Origin: Parietichytrium sp. I65-24A
Taxonomy: Eukaryota; Sar; Bigyra; Thraustochytrida; Thraustochytriidae
Direction of reading: 5' to 3'
Assembly (NCBI GenBank): GCA_012862575.1
Contig: BLSF01000071.1
Location: 62,001 to 126,000 of the forward strand
DNA length: 64,000 bases
Position 1 is the stretch's first letter, and every line of letters starts with the position of its first letter. The position numbers and the translations under genes were made by a program. The notes under the pieces were generated by a model. That model had not been told where the DNA came from. It did no database searches and worked only from the letters and a program-made list of their open reading frames with translations. Below, piece after piece: positions 51,339 through 63,100 of the stretch.

Positions 51339-53442
51339 TGCCGCTGTCCGTCAGGTAATCAAAAAGCAACCAAGTGTTTCCGTGGCTAATGGGAATGGAT
51401 GAACAAAAACAGCCCAATGTCCCCCTTTTTACAGCTCTCTCAGCTTCCAACTTCCAGCTCCCGACCCAAAAACTCGGAGAAACAAAAGCACCCACGCCGC
51501 TAAATTACCGCCACGCTCCCAAGTCAAGTCTGTGAATTCCCAAATCCCGCACCACCACCTCGGCAAAATTGAAATTCGCCGCGGACACTCAACGCCTTTC
51601 CCGCAAGTACAAGCAACTCCAGCGTCCGCGAGAAGCTTGATCGATCCCTACAGCCCACACTAGTGCGCCGCTCTTGCGACTTGAACTAGCTAGCTCGGGG
51701 AAATGTGCGCGCCGAGTACACAAATTTGCCGAAATGTGCCGCCGAGGACACTTTTTCCTCTTCGGGAGATGCAAGTTGTGACTGTGGGACAGGACAACTG
51801 AGATGAACAGTGGAATCTGGGGGGGTCGCGTAGATACAGTGGCAGAGTCCCCAGCTCAGCACCCTCGATACACGCTGTATCCATGGGCAACCGACATGGA
51901 CGAACTGTTCCTCAGCGTTCCCCCAGGTCCCCAGTCGCTGGTGGTAAGGATCAGGGTAGATGAGGACCTTCGAGAGACTGAATGTGCGCTTTCCACCTCC
52001 CGCGCGGCGACGGTCTCGCGCGATTTCAGGGCTGGAAGCGCTTTCTTGCCATTTAGACTCGGAAATATCCACCGCTGAATAGTTGTTTCGCACGTACAGT
52101 GGCCCGTCGACCGCAATGCTCCATCGGTTCCGGACCCAAATCCATCAATCAATCACTACTACCGGTACCCTCCCGGAACCCGACGAACATTCGCGAACAC
52201 CCTCTCCTTTTTCCAACGGTCACTTCCCGGGCGGGAGGGTGCCGACCATGACCGGTAATCACTCTTAACCTCATATAGAGTATTCGGTAACACTGTCCCC
52301 TTAGTTGTCATTATATCAAGTTAGGCAGCCCTCTCCGAACGTTGGCGGCCTTAAGCAGAGGATAGGTACTCCTAAAGCGGAACGGATATTGTGTCTTGGT
52401 GGAAAGTGAGTACTACAGAAATTACAGAACGAGGACAAGATCAAGAACGAGCTTGTTCAATGGATAAAAATAAACAATAGTTGGGATCTCGGATGATCAG
52501 TGAAAAGATAAGCATTGCAAGAGCCTTCCTCCTTATCCACCAAAGATGATGACTCCACAGCTCCTTCTCACAAGCTCCGCATTCTCCACATCTCGAAAGG
52601 CACCAGCGACGCGACGCGTACAATGCAATGACCTTGCAAAGTCAGAACTCAGCAGGTTTCATTCAGACTTCACAATTCAGGTCCTATATCTCGCAGTCAA
52701 GACGACTTGAGACGATGGGGTTTACATAGGTTTACAATGTCAATGTTTACGTTCATTCGTCACGCACATCTGTGTCTCGGACAGATGCGCCGGAGCCGAC
52801 TGTGACTGTGACTGCGACTATATGCTGTGCTGTGTTGTGCTGGGACTGCGGCTGTGATATATGATTTTACACGCCATCTCTCATTCTCCATTCCATTCTG
52901 CCGCGAGCATTCACTCTCGCACTCCATCCACACGCGATTCTTTGGTTGACATAGTTGCTGCTTCCAAAACACAATCGCTCCTGCAGTCGTCCATTCATTC
53001 ACTCACTTGCCCATTCTTTCGATTCAATTCATTTCAGAACATTTAACTCAATGAGTGACCAATCCATCAATCAATCTATCTATCGAAACAACAACAACTT
53101 CATTCTTCACAAATCAATCAAAAAGCAGAATTCAGACAATTCAGACTTCAGAGCTTTGAGACCGTTCGCCCGTTCGCCCGTTCGCTGCTTTACGCTCATA
53201 CTCAGTAGTAAATGGCAAACAACAGAGTAAGTCATTTTCCCCAACTCTCATTCCATTCCCTCTCAGCAGCTCTCTATGATTTAGTGAGTGACTGACTGAT
53301 TGACTCACTGACTGACTGAGTTTGCACAGAAGTCATTGCACTTACTGTTAGCGCCTCTCTCATCGCGGGGAGCACGGGACGTTAGCCCGTCCGGTAGCCA
53401 TTGCTAGCACCCATCCGGTGGGGCGTTTGCAAGCTGTGAGAG

Positions 53443-53697
53443 ACAAAGAGAGAGAGAGAGAGACAAAAGAGAGAGAGACAAAAGAGAGAGACAAAAGAGA
53501 GAGAGAGCTCAGTCGCTGCTCACAACTCACAACTCACAACTCACAAGGCGCGACGAAGAGAGAGGGAGGAGAGACGGAGAGGACGGGGACCGCGGAACGT
53601 GCGCGGAACAGTCTTCGCGGACAGAGCGCACGAAAGAGAGAGAGAGAGATAGAGAGAGAGAGTGAGAGAGATCGAGGCAGGCAAGAGGGAAGGAGGG
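53443..53697 (+). repeat. GA/GACAAAA purine repeat block with internal CACAACT heptamers
   Basis: Two GA-rich tracts flank a short CACAACT array (53519-53546). The block lies 420-680 bp upstream of the dynein start. Confidence 0.8.
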
Positions 53698-54082
53698 AAA
53701 GTGGAATAGATTAACAAAGGGCTCTCTCTCAACGGTCGGTTCTTTGCGTTTCGTGTGGTTGTTGTTGTTGTTCTTCTTGTTGTTGGGTTAGGTTGTGCTG
53801 CGTGGCAGACGCGGGGCATGCGCAGGTCAACGCGTGTTCGTGTATCGCTCCGTTGCTCTTTCGACCACTTACTCGGTCGTCCGCTCTTTCGTTAGGTCAG
53901 GCAGGTCGCTCCTTCATTCCTTCATTCCTTCATTACTGCACTCACTCACTCACTCATACATCCATCCATACATACATACATTCACTCGGCCAGTCAATCA
54001 GTCAATCGGTGAACGCCACGCCATTCTACGCAGCGTAACGCACGCGGCGAGCTAGGCCAAGAGTGGCAGGACTTGTGGTAGT

Positions 54083-54104
54083 AAGAGAGAGAGAGAGAGA
54101 GAGA
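54083..54104 (+). repeat. GA tract just upstream of the dynein start codon
   Basis: An uninterrupted GA run on the coding strand, 13 bp before the ATG at 54118. It may lie within the 5' untranslated region. Confidence 0.85.
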
Positions 54105-54117
54105 GGGGGAGGGCAAG

Positions 54118-57100
54118 ATGGAGGACAAGAACGGTTCCTCAGCGTCGATCGATGTGGTGGAAGGCAAGCAGGACGGACAGTCGAGCGGATCGAGCGGGAA
54201 TGGTATGGACAAGAGGTACCAGTGGGTGGAATCGCGGGTGCACCTGAGCATGAAGCACGTCAAGGTGGAAAAGCTGAGAAAGAATTTCAGATCGGAAGAG
54301 AATGCGAGGGCGCTGAATGAGTTCTTCGAGTCGCCGGAGGCCAGATGTCTGCTGGTGCTCGGTGATGGAGCTGCTCTGTACACGGTGATGCCGAAAGCTC
54401 TGCCGAAAGGCAAGGCTCTGTTCTTCCTGAAATCTGGCGCGTTCGAGATCACGGAGGAGACGCTGTCAAATAACGACATCGTATTCGGCGAGCTGTCAGC
54501 AGAACCACTAGCGCACCTGGAAAAGGTCATTCAGCACGTGTACATGCCGCTCCTTCAGCAGACAGGATCCACGCAAGAGGGATGGGGAGATGTGGCTTCC
54601 AAAGAGATCATGGACAAGCTGCACAACTTTTTAGCCAACGTGTCCATCACGCTCGGGCAGACACACGGGGAAACGTGTCTGCCCCTGCCTCTCACTGACA
54701 TGAGCGGCTCGGTCTCCGCCAGCAAGGACAAAATCCATCTCTTGGAAGGAGCAGTCATCACCTGGACAAAGCAGATCAAGAACATCCTCAAGCTGGACCC
54801 CGAGAACCTGCTCAAAGGCGGCGAGAATCCTACTCCCGAGGAGGAGGTTGAGTTCTGGAAAAACAAGGCCGCCAATCTCAACTCGATTTTCAATCAGCTC
54901 CAGAGCGACCGTATTCGCAAGGTACTGCGCATCCTGGACACGAGCAAGAGCACTTACTGCAACCCTTTCGCCAAGCTCTGCAAAGAGGTTTTCACAGCCA
55001 GACTCGAGGCGAACGACAACGTCAGGTACCTCGGCGCATTGGAGCCGTGGTTTAGCAAGCTCAACGACCCCGTTGCAGAGTTTCCAGAGCTCGTCAAGCT
55101 CTTCAAGCCCATCATCCACACAATTCTTTTGATCTGGAAGAACTCAGAGTACTACAACACGCCTGCGCGCTTGGTAGTCATGATGCGCGAGATTTGCAAC
55201 GCGCTCATCTCACAATCGTGCCGTTTCGTCAGCGGTGCACAAATTTTTGAACTTATTGAGGCTGACGAGGCCAACAAGGCAGTGGAAAAACTAAAGTCCA
55301 CTCTCAAGGTGTGTGGGACCTTCAAATCGACTTACTTTGACTACAAGGCCGCCGCAAACACCGAATGCCCTTCCAATCCGTGGCGGATCCAAAACAACGC
55401 ACTCTTCTTGCGGCTGGACTCTTTCCTCGAGCGATGCCATGACATATTAGATCTTACTCAGACCATCGTGCAATTCACCATGCTTAGTCGCATCGAGATT
55501 GGCGGCACCAAAGGAAAGGCGCTGACCACTAGCGTCGTTCAAATTTACTCCGACTTTAGACAAGCCGTCGAGACCTTCCAGCAAGTTAGCTACGACATCA
55601 TGGATGTCAACGCAAAGGAGTTTGACGATGACTTTTACGACTTTAGGTGCAAAATTAAGGAGCTCGAGCGAAGGCTCGGGTCTATCTTAACACAGAGCTT
55701 CGATGACGCGGCAACCATCAACGCAAGATTCAAGCTATTGGACTCCTTCGAAGGTCTTCTTGACCGCCCCATCATTCAAGATGAGCTGGAGAAGAAACAC
55801 GTTTCCCTCGTCCAGGCATACGCTCAGGACCTCAAGCTGGTGCAAGAAACATTCCTGGAACTAAAGGATACGCCACCTGTCGCGCACAACATGCCCCCCG
55901 CAGCCGGAGCCATTTCCTGGTGCCGCGGGCTTTTGGACCGTATCTCGGAGCCGATGGACAAACTCCGCCAGCTCAACCGTGCCGTGATGGAGCGTGAGGA
56001 GGCCAAAGACGTCATGAAGATACACAACAACGTCGTGGAGACCCTCAATAGCTTCTGCAAGGCCAAGGCCGAGGAGTGGGCGGCTTGCGTTGACGAAACT
56101 GCTGCTGCCAAATTAAAGCTTCCACTCTTGCGATACCGGGACGTGTCTGTGGCCCCCACATCTGAAGCAGACGGAGAGGCGCAAGATACCTTCGGCGGCG
56201 AATCTGGGGATCCGCAGACCGAGGAAGAGCTTGAAGCGGTCCGCTCTGCCAATGTTGCACGCGCTGCCGCGATGAAGGCACAGTCTGAGTTCGAAAAACA
56301 CCAGCAGCAGGTGTTGGAATACGGCGGGTTCTCGTACCGTCTTCTGGAGGTCAATTTTGACGCACAGCTTATTGCCTTACTTCGCGAAGTGAAGTACTTT
56401 TTGCTTCTGAACCTCGATGTTCCTGGGTTCGCTTTGGAGCTCAACAAGAAGGAAAAGATGTTTCGCAATTGGCGAGGGAAGCTGCAACTGTGCGTAAATA
56501 AGTACAACAGCATGATGACTTCCATTCTTCCCGTGGAGTGCCCTCTCGTTCGCACTCAAGTTGAGAAGATTCATAGCGTAGTTCAGACCGGGCTCTCGAT
56601 GCTCACTTGGAAATCGCATGGCATTGATAACTTTATTGAGAAGACCGAGATGGCTGTGTCTGATGCGGAGACCATGTTAAATGTGTTGAAGAATAATTTG
56701 ACCGAAATCGAGGACATCCTCGACGGCTGGTCCGAGTCGTCCGTCTTGGATCGCCAGTCCAAACCGGAAACTGTCAAGGAATACAATCAGCTCCACGCGA
56801 CCCGAATTAGTTCTCGCTACCAGCAGATTGTCGAAGGCGGAAAGGGCATTCACAAGCTTCTCAAGGAGTCCAATAAAACGTTGCGGATTAGCGCCGGCCA
56901 TCCAGAGTGGAGAGCATACGCTGATTTCGTCAACAATGTTGTAGTGTTTGGTCTCACAAAGGTGGTTCAAGTGTCCTTAGAATGGCTCAATAGTCAGGTG
57001 GATGCCGCCGAGATTGAGGAGAAAGAAAAAGCTCCAATGCTGCAGGTCTCCATCAACCTGAACAATAATCAGGTGGCATTCATTCCGAGCATATTCGACG

Positions 57101-60100
57101 AGGATAGACATGGCGTGAAGGCGTCTCTGCGTTCCTGGATCGAAGACACCCTAAAGATTGGCTCTCTAATGAAGCGATTAGATCTCGGGGATGGAACCTA
57201 TGTCCGTGAGCTCCAGCAGGACATTCTCGTGCAGACTTATATGGCTAGCATATTCGAGCACGTGAGCACCAATGAGGCCAAGTGCAGAACATTCCAAAAA
57301 CAATACGAGAAATACTCGTTTCTGTGGAATACCGACTTGCAGAGCATGTTCTCCGAGTTTATCGGAGGGGCGACCTCGGTTTCAGAGTCTGGGTTGCGGA
57401 GAATTGACCTGGCTCGATTCGACGAGGAGATGAACCGTCTCAACCAGATCAAGGAGGAAGTTGCGTCTTTGAAAACACCGACCAACATCGGCTGGTTGAA
57501 AATCGACTCCACGCCTATCAAGGAGAATATTGTGTACTGGGTTCAGAAATGGCTTCATCTCTACACTGGCTACCTTCGCGACGACGTGATCACCAAGCTA
57601 CAGAATCTTCGCATCTTCATCATCCAGACGAGGGCTGGCCTCGAGCGCGACGTGCAGCCCGGTGACACGGAGACACTGATGTCGGTAATGGGCAACATTC
57701 GTGATGTGCGCCGCAGAATGGATGACACGATTGAGATGCTTACTCCGCTCAAAGAGACCGTGAATCTTCTCAAGCAACATCGCATCGACATCGAAGACGA
57801 AATGCTCTACGGTCCGCCTATTGGAAGCGACGGCTCCGTGGTCGGAAACATTGATACTGCACGTTCACGTGGAAGCGCAGATGGCGGGCAAGCACTCAAT
57901 GAGCAAGACAAGGAGCCGCTCATGGAATTCCTCGATGCAGCCGGGCTCAAATGGGACTCCTTGGTTAACTTTACCTTCAGAGTCAAGGAGCAGATTATGC
58001 CACTACAGAATCAAGAGGTGGAGATCATCAACTCGAGCCTGCACAAATTCAAATCCTCAGTCGAGGAATTCCGCTCTCTGTTTCGAGACGACAAGAAAGG
58101 TGCACCGTTCTCCTTTCGTGGATCGCCAGATGATGCGTACCAGATCATTTCCAAGTTTCGCACTCTTTACGACGAGAAACGCGCCAAGGCGCAGGAGCTC
58201 AACTCTCTGGAAGAGCTCTTTGAGTTGCAGATCTCCAAGTACCGCACACTTGCACAGACAGACGGAGAGTTGTGCTTGTTGAAGAACCTGTGGGATTTTA
58301 AGGCGTTGCAGATTGCCACTTTTGACTCGTGGAACTCCATCCAGTGGAAGAGCATCGTCACAGATGATCTGGAGCGCGTCAACAATCAGCTGTCAAAGGA
58401 GCTCAAGGCGCTAGGTTCGAAAGATCCTATCTGCCGCGGCTGGAGAGTGTACCAGGATATCGAGCAGGCATGCAAGGATATGTCTGTGATTCTGCCGCTT
58501 GTAGCAGAGCTCCACTCCCCGGCCATGCGCGCCCGCCACTGGAAGGCGATTGCAGCTGCTTGCAAAGTGAACTCCATCGCTTGGAACTCGGAAAGCTTCA
58601 ATTTTGCTTCGGTGCTTCAACTCGAGCTTCAGAAGCACGCTCTAGATGTTTCCGAGCAAGTGGAGACTGCTGTAAAGGAGCTCAAGATCGAGAAGAAGCT
58701 TGAAATTATCGAGTCGAGATGGGAAACTCTGAGGCTAGACTTTGTCGATGCTCAAGGCAACCCGGCGCCAGGCCAAGATGGAAACGATGAGGCTTCCATC
58801 GCGCTGCGCACATCCGCGATCGAATCTGGTGTCGTCTTTGTTCCACGCCCATCGGACGAGGTCGTAGAAAACCTTGAGACTGATCAGATGGAGCTGCAGA
58901 GCATGATTGGAATGGGCAAATTCGTGAAGTATTTCAAGGATCGCGTGAGCAAGTGGCTGCACACCTTGAGCGATATCGAGGCAAATCTGAAGGACTGGCT
59001 CAATGTCAGCAAGCAGTGGTGCTCGTTGGAGTCCATCTATCTGGGTAGCGCAGACATTCGCAACCGTCTCCCGGAAGACACAAAGCGTTTTGAAGCCATT
59101 GACCAAGAGTTTAAGGAGCTTGAGGCACGCGCCTTCTCCGAGAGCCCGCTGGTTGTTCACCGCTGCACCGAGGAAGGCCTTTCGCCCCTCCTGAAGCGTA
59201 TGCTTGTGGACCTGGCCAAGTGCCAAAAGTCGTTGAATGAGTATTTGGACACGAAGAAGAAGGTCTACCCCCGCTTCTACTTCGTCTCAAACGTTGCCCT
59301 TCTTGACATTTTGTCGAATGGGAACACCCCTAAGCGAGTGGTCCCATACCTTGCAGACTGCTACGACTCGCTGAGTGACCTAGTTTTTAAAGATAGTGAG
59401 GCTGAAAATCCTCACATTGCGACTGCTATGATTGCTCTTGATGGTGAAACGGTGCCATTTCCTCATCAGTTCGAAATGACAGGGTCTGTGGAGAACTGGT
59501 TGAATCGTCTCACTGACATGCAGGTACTGACTCTCAAGACTGTGCTTCGAAGTGCAATCGATACGGCAGTTACATGGGAGCATGAAAAGCCTCGCCATGA
59601 GTGGTTATTCGACTACCCAGCCCAGGTTGTTCTTCAAGCAACACAGGTGTTCTGGACTGAGGAGACAGAGTCGGCGCTGGAAGACCTCGAAGGTGGAAAC
59701 GAGGATGCCCTCAAAATCTACTTGGAAAAATGCAATGACCGACTCAACAAGCTCATTCGTCTTGTGGAAGGCAAGCTGTCAGACTCGGATCGCGTCAAAG
59801 TGATAACTCTGATCACCATGGATGTCCACTCTCGTGACGTTGTTCAAAAGCTCATCGACGAGAAAGCAGACGGCCCAACATCGTTCCTCTGGCAGCAACA
59901 GCTCCGCAATTACTGGAAGTCCTCAAACCCAAACATGGAGACCGACATTCGCATCTGCGATTTCAAGAGCAAATACTCCTACGAGTACGTCGGAAATTGC
60001 GGTCGCCTTGTTATCACTCCACTCACTGACAGGTGCTACATCACTCTCACTACTGCAATGCGACTCATGCTGGGAGGTGCCCCTGCAGGACCCGCTGGTA

Positions 60101-63100
60101 CGGGTAAAACCGAAACGACAAAGGACTTGGCGCGAGCGCTTGCTCTCCCGTGCTACGTCTTCAACTGCAGTGACCAGATGAACTACCAGACTCTTGCAGA
60201 CATCTTCAAAGGTCTGTGCCAGACTGGTGCGTGGGGTTGCTTTGACGAGTTCAATCGCATTCCAATCGAAGTTTTGTCCGTGGTTGCTACCCAGGTCAAA
60301 ACTGTTTTGGACGCAGTCGTTCATTTTGCAGAGCCAATGAACCGCCCCAATGAGCTTCGCGCCGCTGCTGGGGAGCTTGGCGACACGCCTGGAACACCAC
60401 CATGCAAGGTTGGGTACTTTGACTTTTTCGGAGACGAGCTTTGTCTGGTGCCAACAACTGGCTTTTTTATCACCATGAACCCCGGTTACGCAGGAAGAAC
60501 GGAGCTTCCAGAGAACTTGAAGGCTCTGTTCCGTTCTTGCGCGATGATTCGCCCGGACCTTGCGCTAATTTGCGAGAACATGCTCATGTCGGAAGGTTTC
60601 CAGAAGGCTCGGTCCCTCTCGATTAAATTTGTGACCTTGTATCAGCTGAGCTCGGAGCTTTTGTCCCCACAAGCACATTACGACTGGGGTCTCCGTGCTG
60701 TGAAGTCTGTGTTACGCGTTGCAGGAATGCTCAAGAGAAAGAATCCTGACATGGAGGAGGAGCCTGTCCTCATGCGGGCCCTTCGGGACTTCAACACTCC
60801 AAAGATTCCCACAATGGATATGGATATCTTTCTTCGCCTTATTTCGGATCTCTTCCCAAAGTACGCGGAGACGACGCCAAAGGTCCTAAACGAAGAGCTG
60901 AAGAGGACCGCCAAAGCTGTATGCAAAATGGAGAGCCCCCCTCTTCAATCCGACCCTGGTTTTGTGTCAAAGGTCATTCAATTTCAAGAGCTTCTAGATG
61001 TTCGACACTCGGTCATGTTGATTGGCTGTGCTGGCTGCGGAAAAACTACCGTGTGGAAGACGCTTCAGGCGTGCTTGAACTATATCGGGAAGGAGAAGAC
61101 CGGTTCCGACAAGAAGGTTGCGATTTCGGAGACGATCAACCCGAAAGCCGTCACTTCCGACGAGCTGTATGGTTTCATGAGCCTCAGCAAAGACTGGAAA
61201 GATGGTGTTCTCTCCATCATCATGCGTGGTATGAGCAAGAACTACCGCGATCTCGGATATCACGCTTACCAAACAAGCAAGTGGGTTGTTTTGGACGGGG
61301 ATATCGACGCCGTGTGGATCGAGTCCATGAATACGGTGATGGATGACAACAAGGTTCTTACATTGGTGAGCAATGAGCGCATTCCGCTCAGTGACAGCAT
61401 GCGCATGGTTTTCGAAATCAATTCTCTCAAAAATGCCACTCCTGCAACTGTGTCTCGCGCAGGCATCCTCTACATCAATGAGCATGATATCGGATGGCGT
61501 CCGTTTGTGGAGTCCTGGGTAGCCTCATTGAGCAACGAGACTGCTCGTGATCTGATTCCTCGTCTATTTGACAAATACGTGGAGTCAATTGCGGAGTTTA
61601 TGAGACGCGAAAAGTTGCACCCAATCGTGCCCGTATACACGATCAGTTGCATTCAGACCGTCTGCAGCTTGATGCAAGCCCAGCTTCCTGACTGGGAACA
61701 GCTCAAGTCCTCGGCCTCAGGAACTAGCTCTCACCCGCAAGTGCTTTTGGAGCAGCTCTTTGCCTTTGCTTGCGTGTGGGCCTTCGGGTCTGGTCTGGTG
61801 GACGACAAGGGTTGCATGGCTCGGAAGATCTTTAGTGCTAACTTTGTGCAAGCATTTCCCGGAATCATCCCCGTCGAGGAGGGTCTCTCCGTCTTTGATT
61901 ACTTTGTCGACGTTTCCGTATCCCGGGAACAGCCGGAGGAGACCTGGAGGAACTGGAAGGAGAAGGTTGAAGAGTTTGTTCCGTCAGTGATTGGAAGTGG
62001 AAGCGGACAGACACCGTTTACATCTCTCTACGTCGAGACGGTCGACAACGTCAGGACTACTTACATTCTTGATGCGCTGGTGTCACAACAAAAGCCAGTC
62101 ATGCTTGTTGGAGGCGCAGGAACCGGGAAGAGCATGATGATCCAAAACTGGATGCGTGAGATGGTACAAAACAACGAGAGCATGCTGTCTACACTGATCT
62201 CTATGAACTACTTTACTGACTCTCGGGCTTTCCAGAAGCAGATCGAGGGAGCCATCGACAAACGCTCGGGTCATCGCTTCGGCCCTGCAGGAAACAAGAA
62301 GCTTGTCTATTTTGTTGACGACCTCAACCTTCCATACGTGGAGGAGTATGGTACACAAAATGCTCTGTCCCTGTTGCGTCAAATCATGGGCTATGGTACT
62401 TTCTTCGATCGCAACGATCTTGGCTTCCGCAAAGAAATCGTGGATGTCCGCTTCGTGTCTGCAATGAATCCTTATGCAGGTAGCTTCAACATTTGCGAGC
62501 GGATACAACGCTACTTCTCGACCATTTCATGTGCAATGCCAAGTGAAGCCGACCTCGGAAGCATCTTTCTTTCGATTCTGGATGGCCATTTGCAGAGCTT
62601 CCCGTCTGCCGTGGAGAGCCTTCTCAACCCACTGGTCTCTGCAACGATCGCTCTACACAACCGCGTTTCTGAGAAGTTCTTGCCTTCTGCTGTTAAATTT
62701 GTGTACAACTGGAACATGCGCGAATATGCAAATGTCTTCCAAGGTATCTGTCGCTCAGACCCTGCAGCAATCAAGACGCCGCTGGATATGTGCCGTTTGT
62801 GGGTTCACGAGTGCTGCCGCGTCTTCAGCGATCGCCTTGTCGACGAAACCGACATGTCTCGTTTCAACGACATCCTTGTCGACGTGTCCAAGACCTTTGC
62901 TCTGGAGGATCTCGACCAGCTTCACGAAGAGCCGCTCATCTTCACCTCCTTTCACGATGGAGATGAAGCAGATGGTTACTATACCAACGTCAACAACTTT
63001 AACCATCTCACAAAGTTGCTGGAAGAAAAATTGGATGAGTACAATGAAAGCCTGCCAGTGATGAATCTTGTGCTATTTAAGGATGCTGTGAAGCACATTA

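Larger units (their letters stand above)
51339..54117. other. 2.8-kb divergent intergenic region
   Basis: This separates the PP4-like (-) and dynein (+) genes. It holds a CTAGCTAG at 51686-51693, an inverted copy of the GAGTTGT heptamer array at 53519-53546, GA tracts at about 53443-53512 and 53634-53697, a TTG tract at about 53757-53785 and CATT/CACT/CATA repeats at about 53915-53990. A GA tract at 54083-54104 ends 13 bp before the dynein ATG. No gene is supported. Confidence 0.55.

Noticed and set aside
51686-52093. 135-codon minus-strand frame upstream of the PP4-like gene
   Set aside because: It begins with GTG, overlaps another open frame on the opposite strand, and shows no domain or codon bias.
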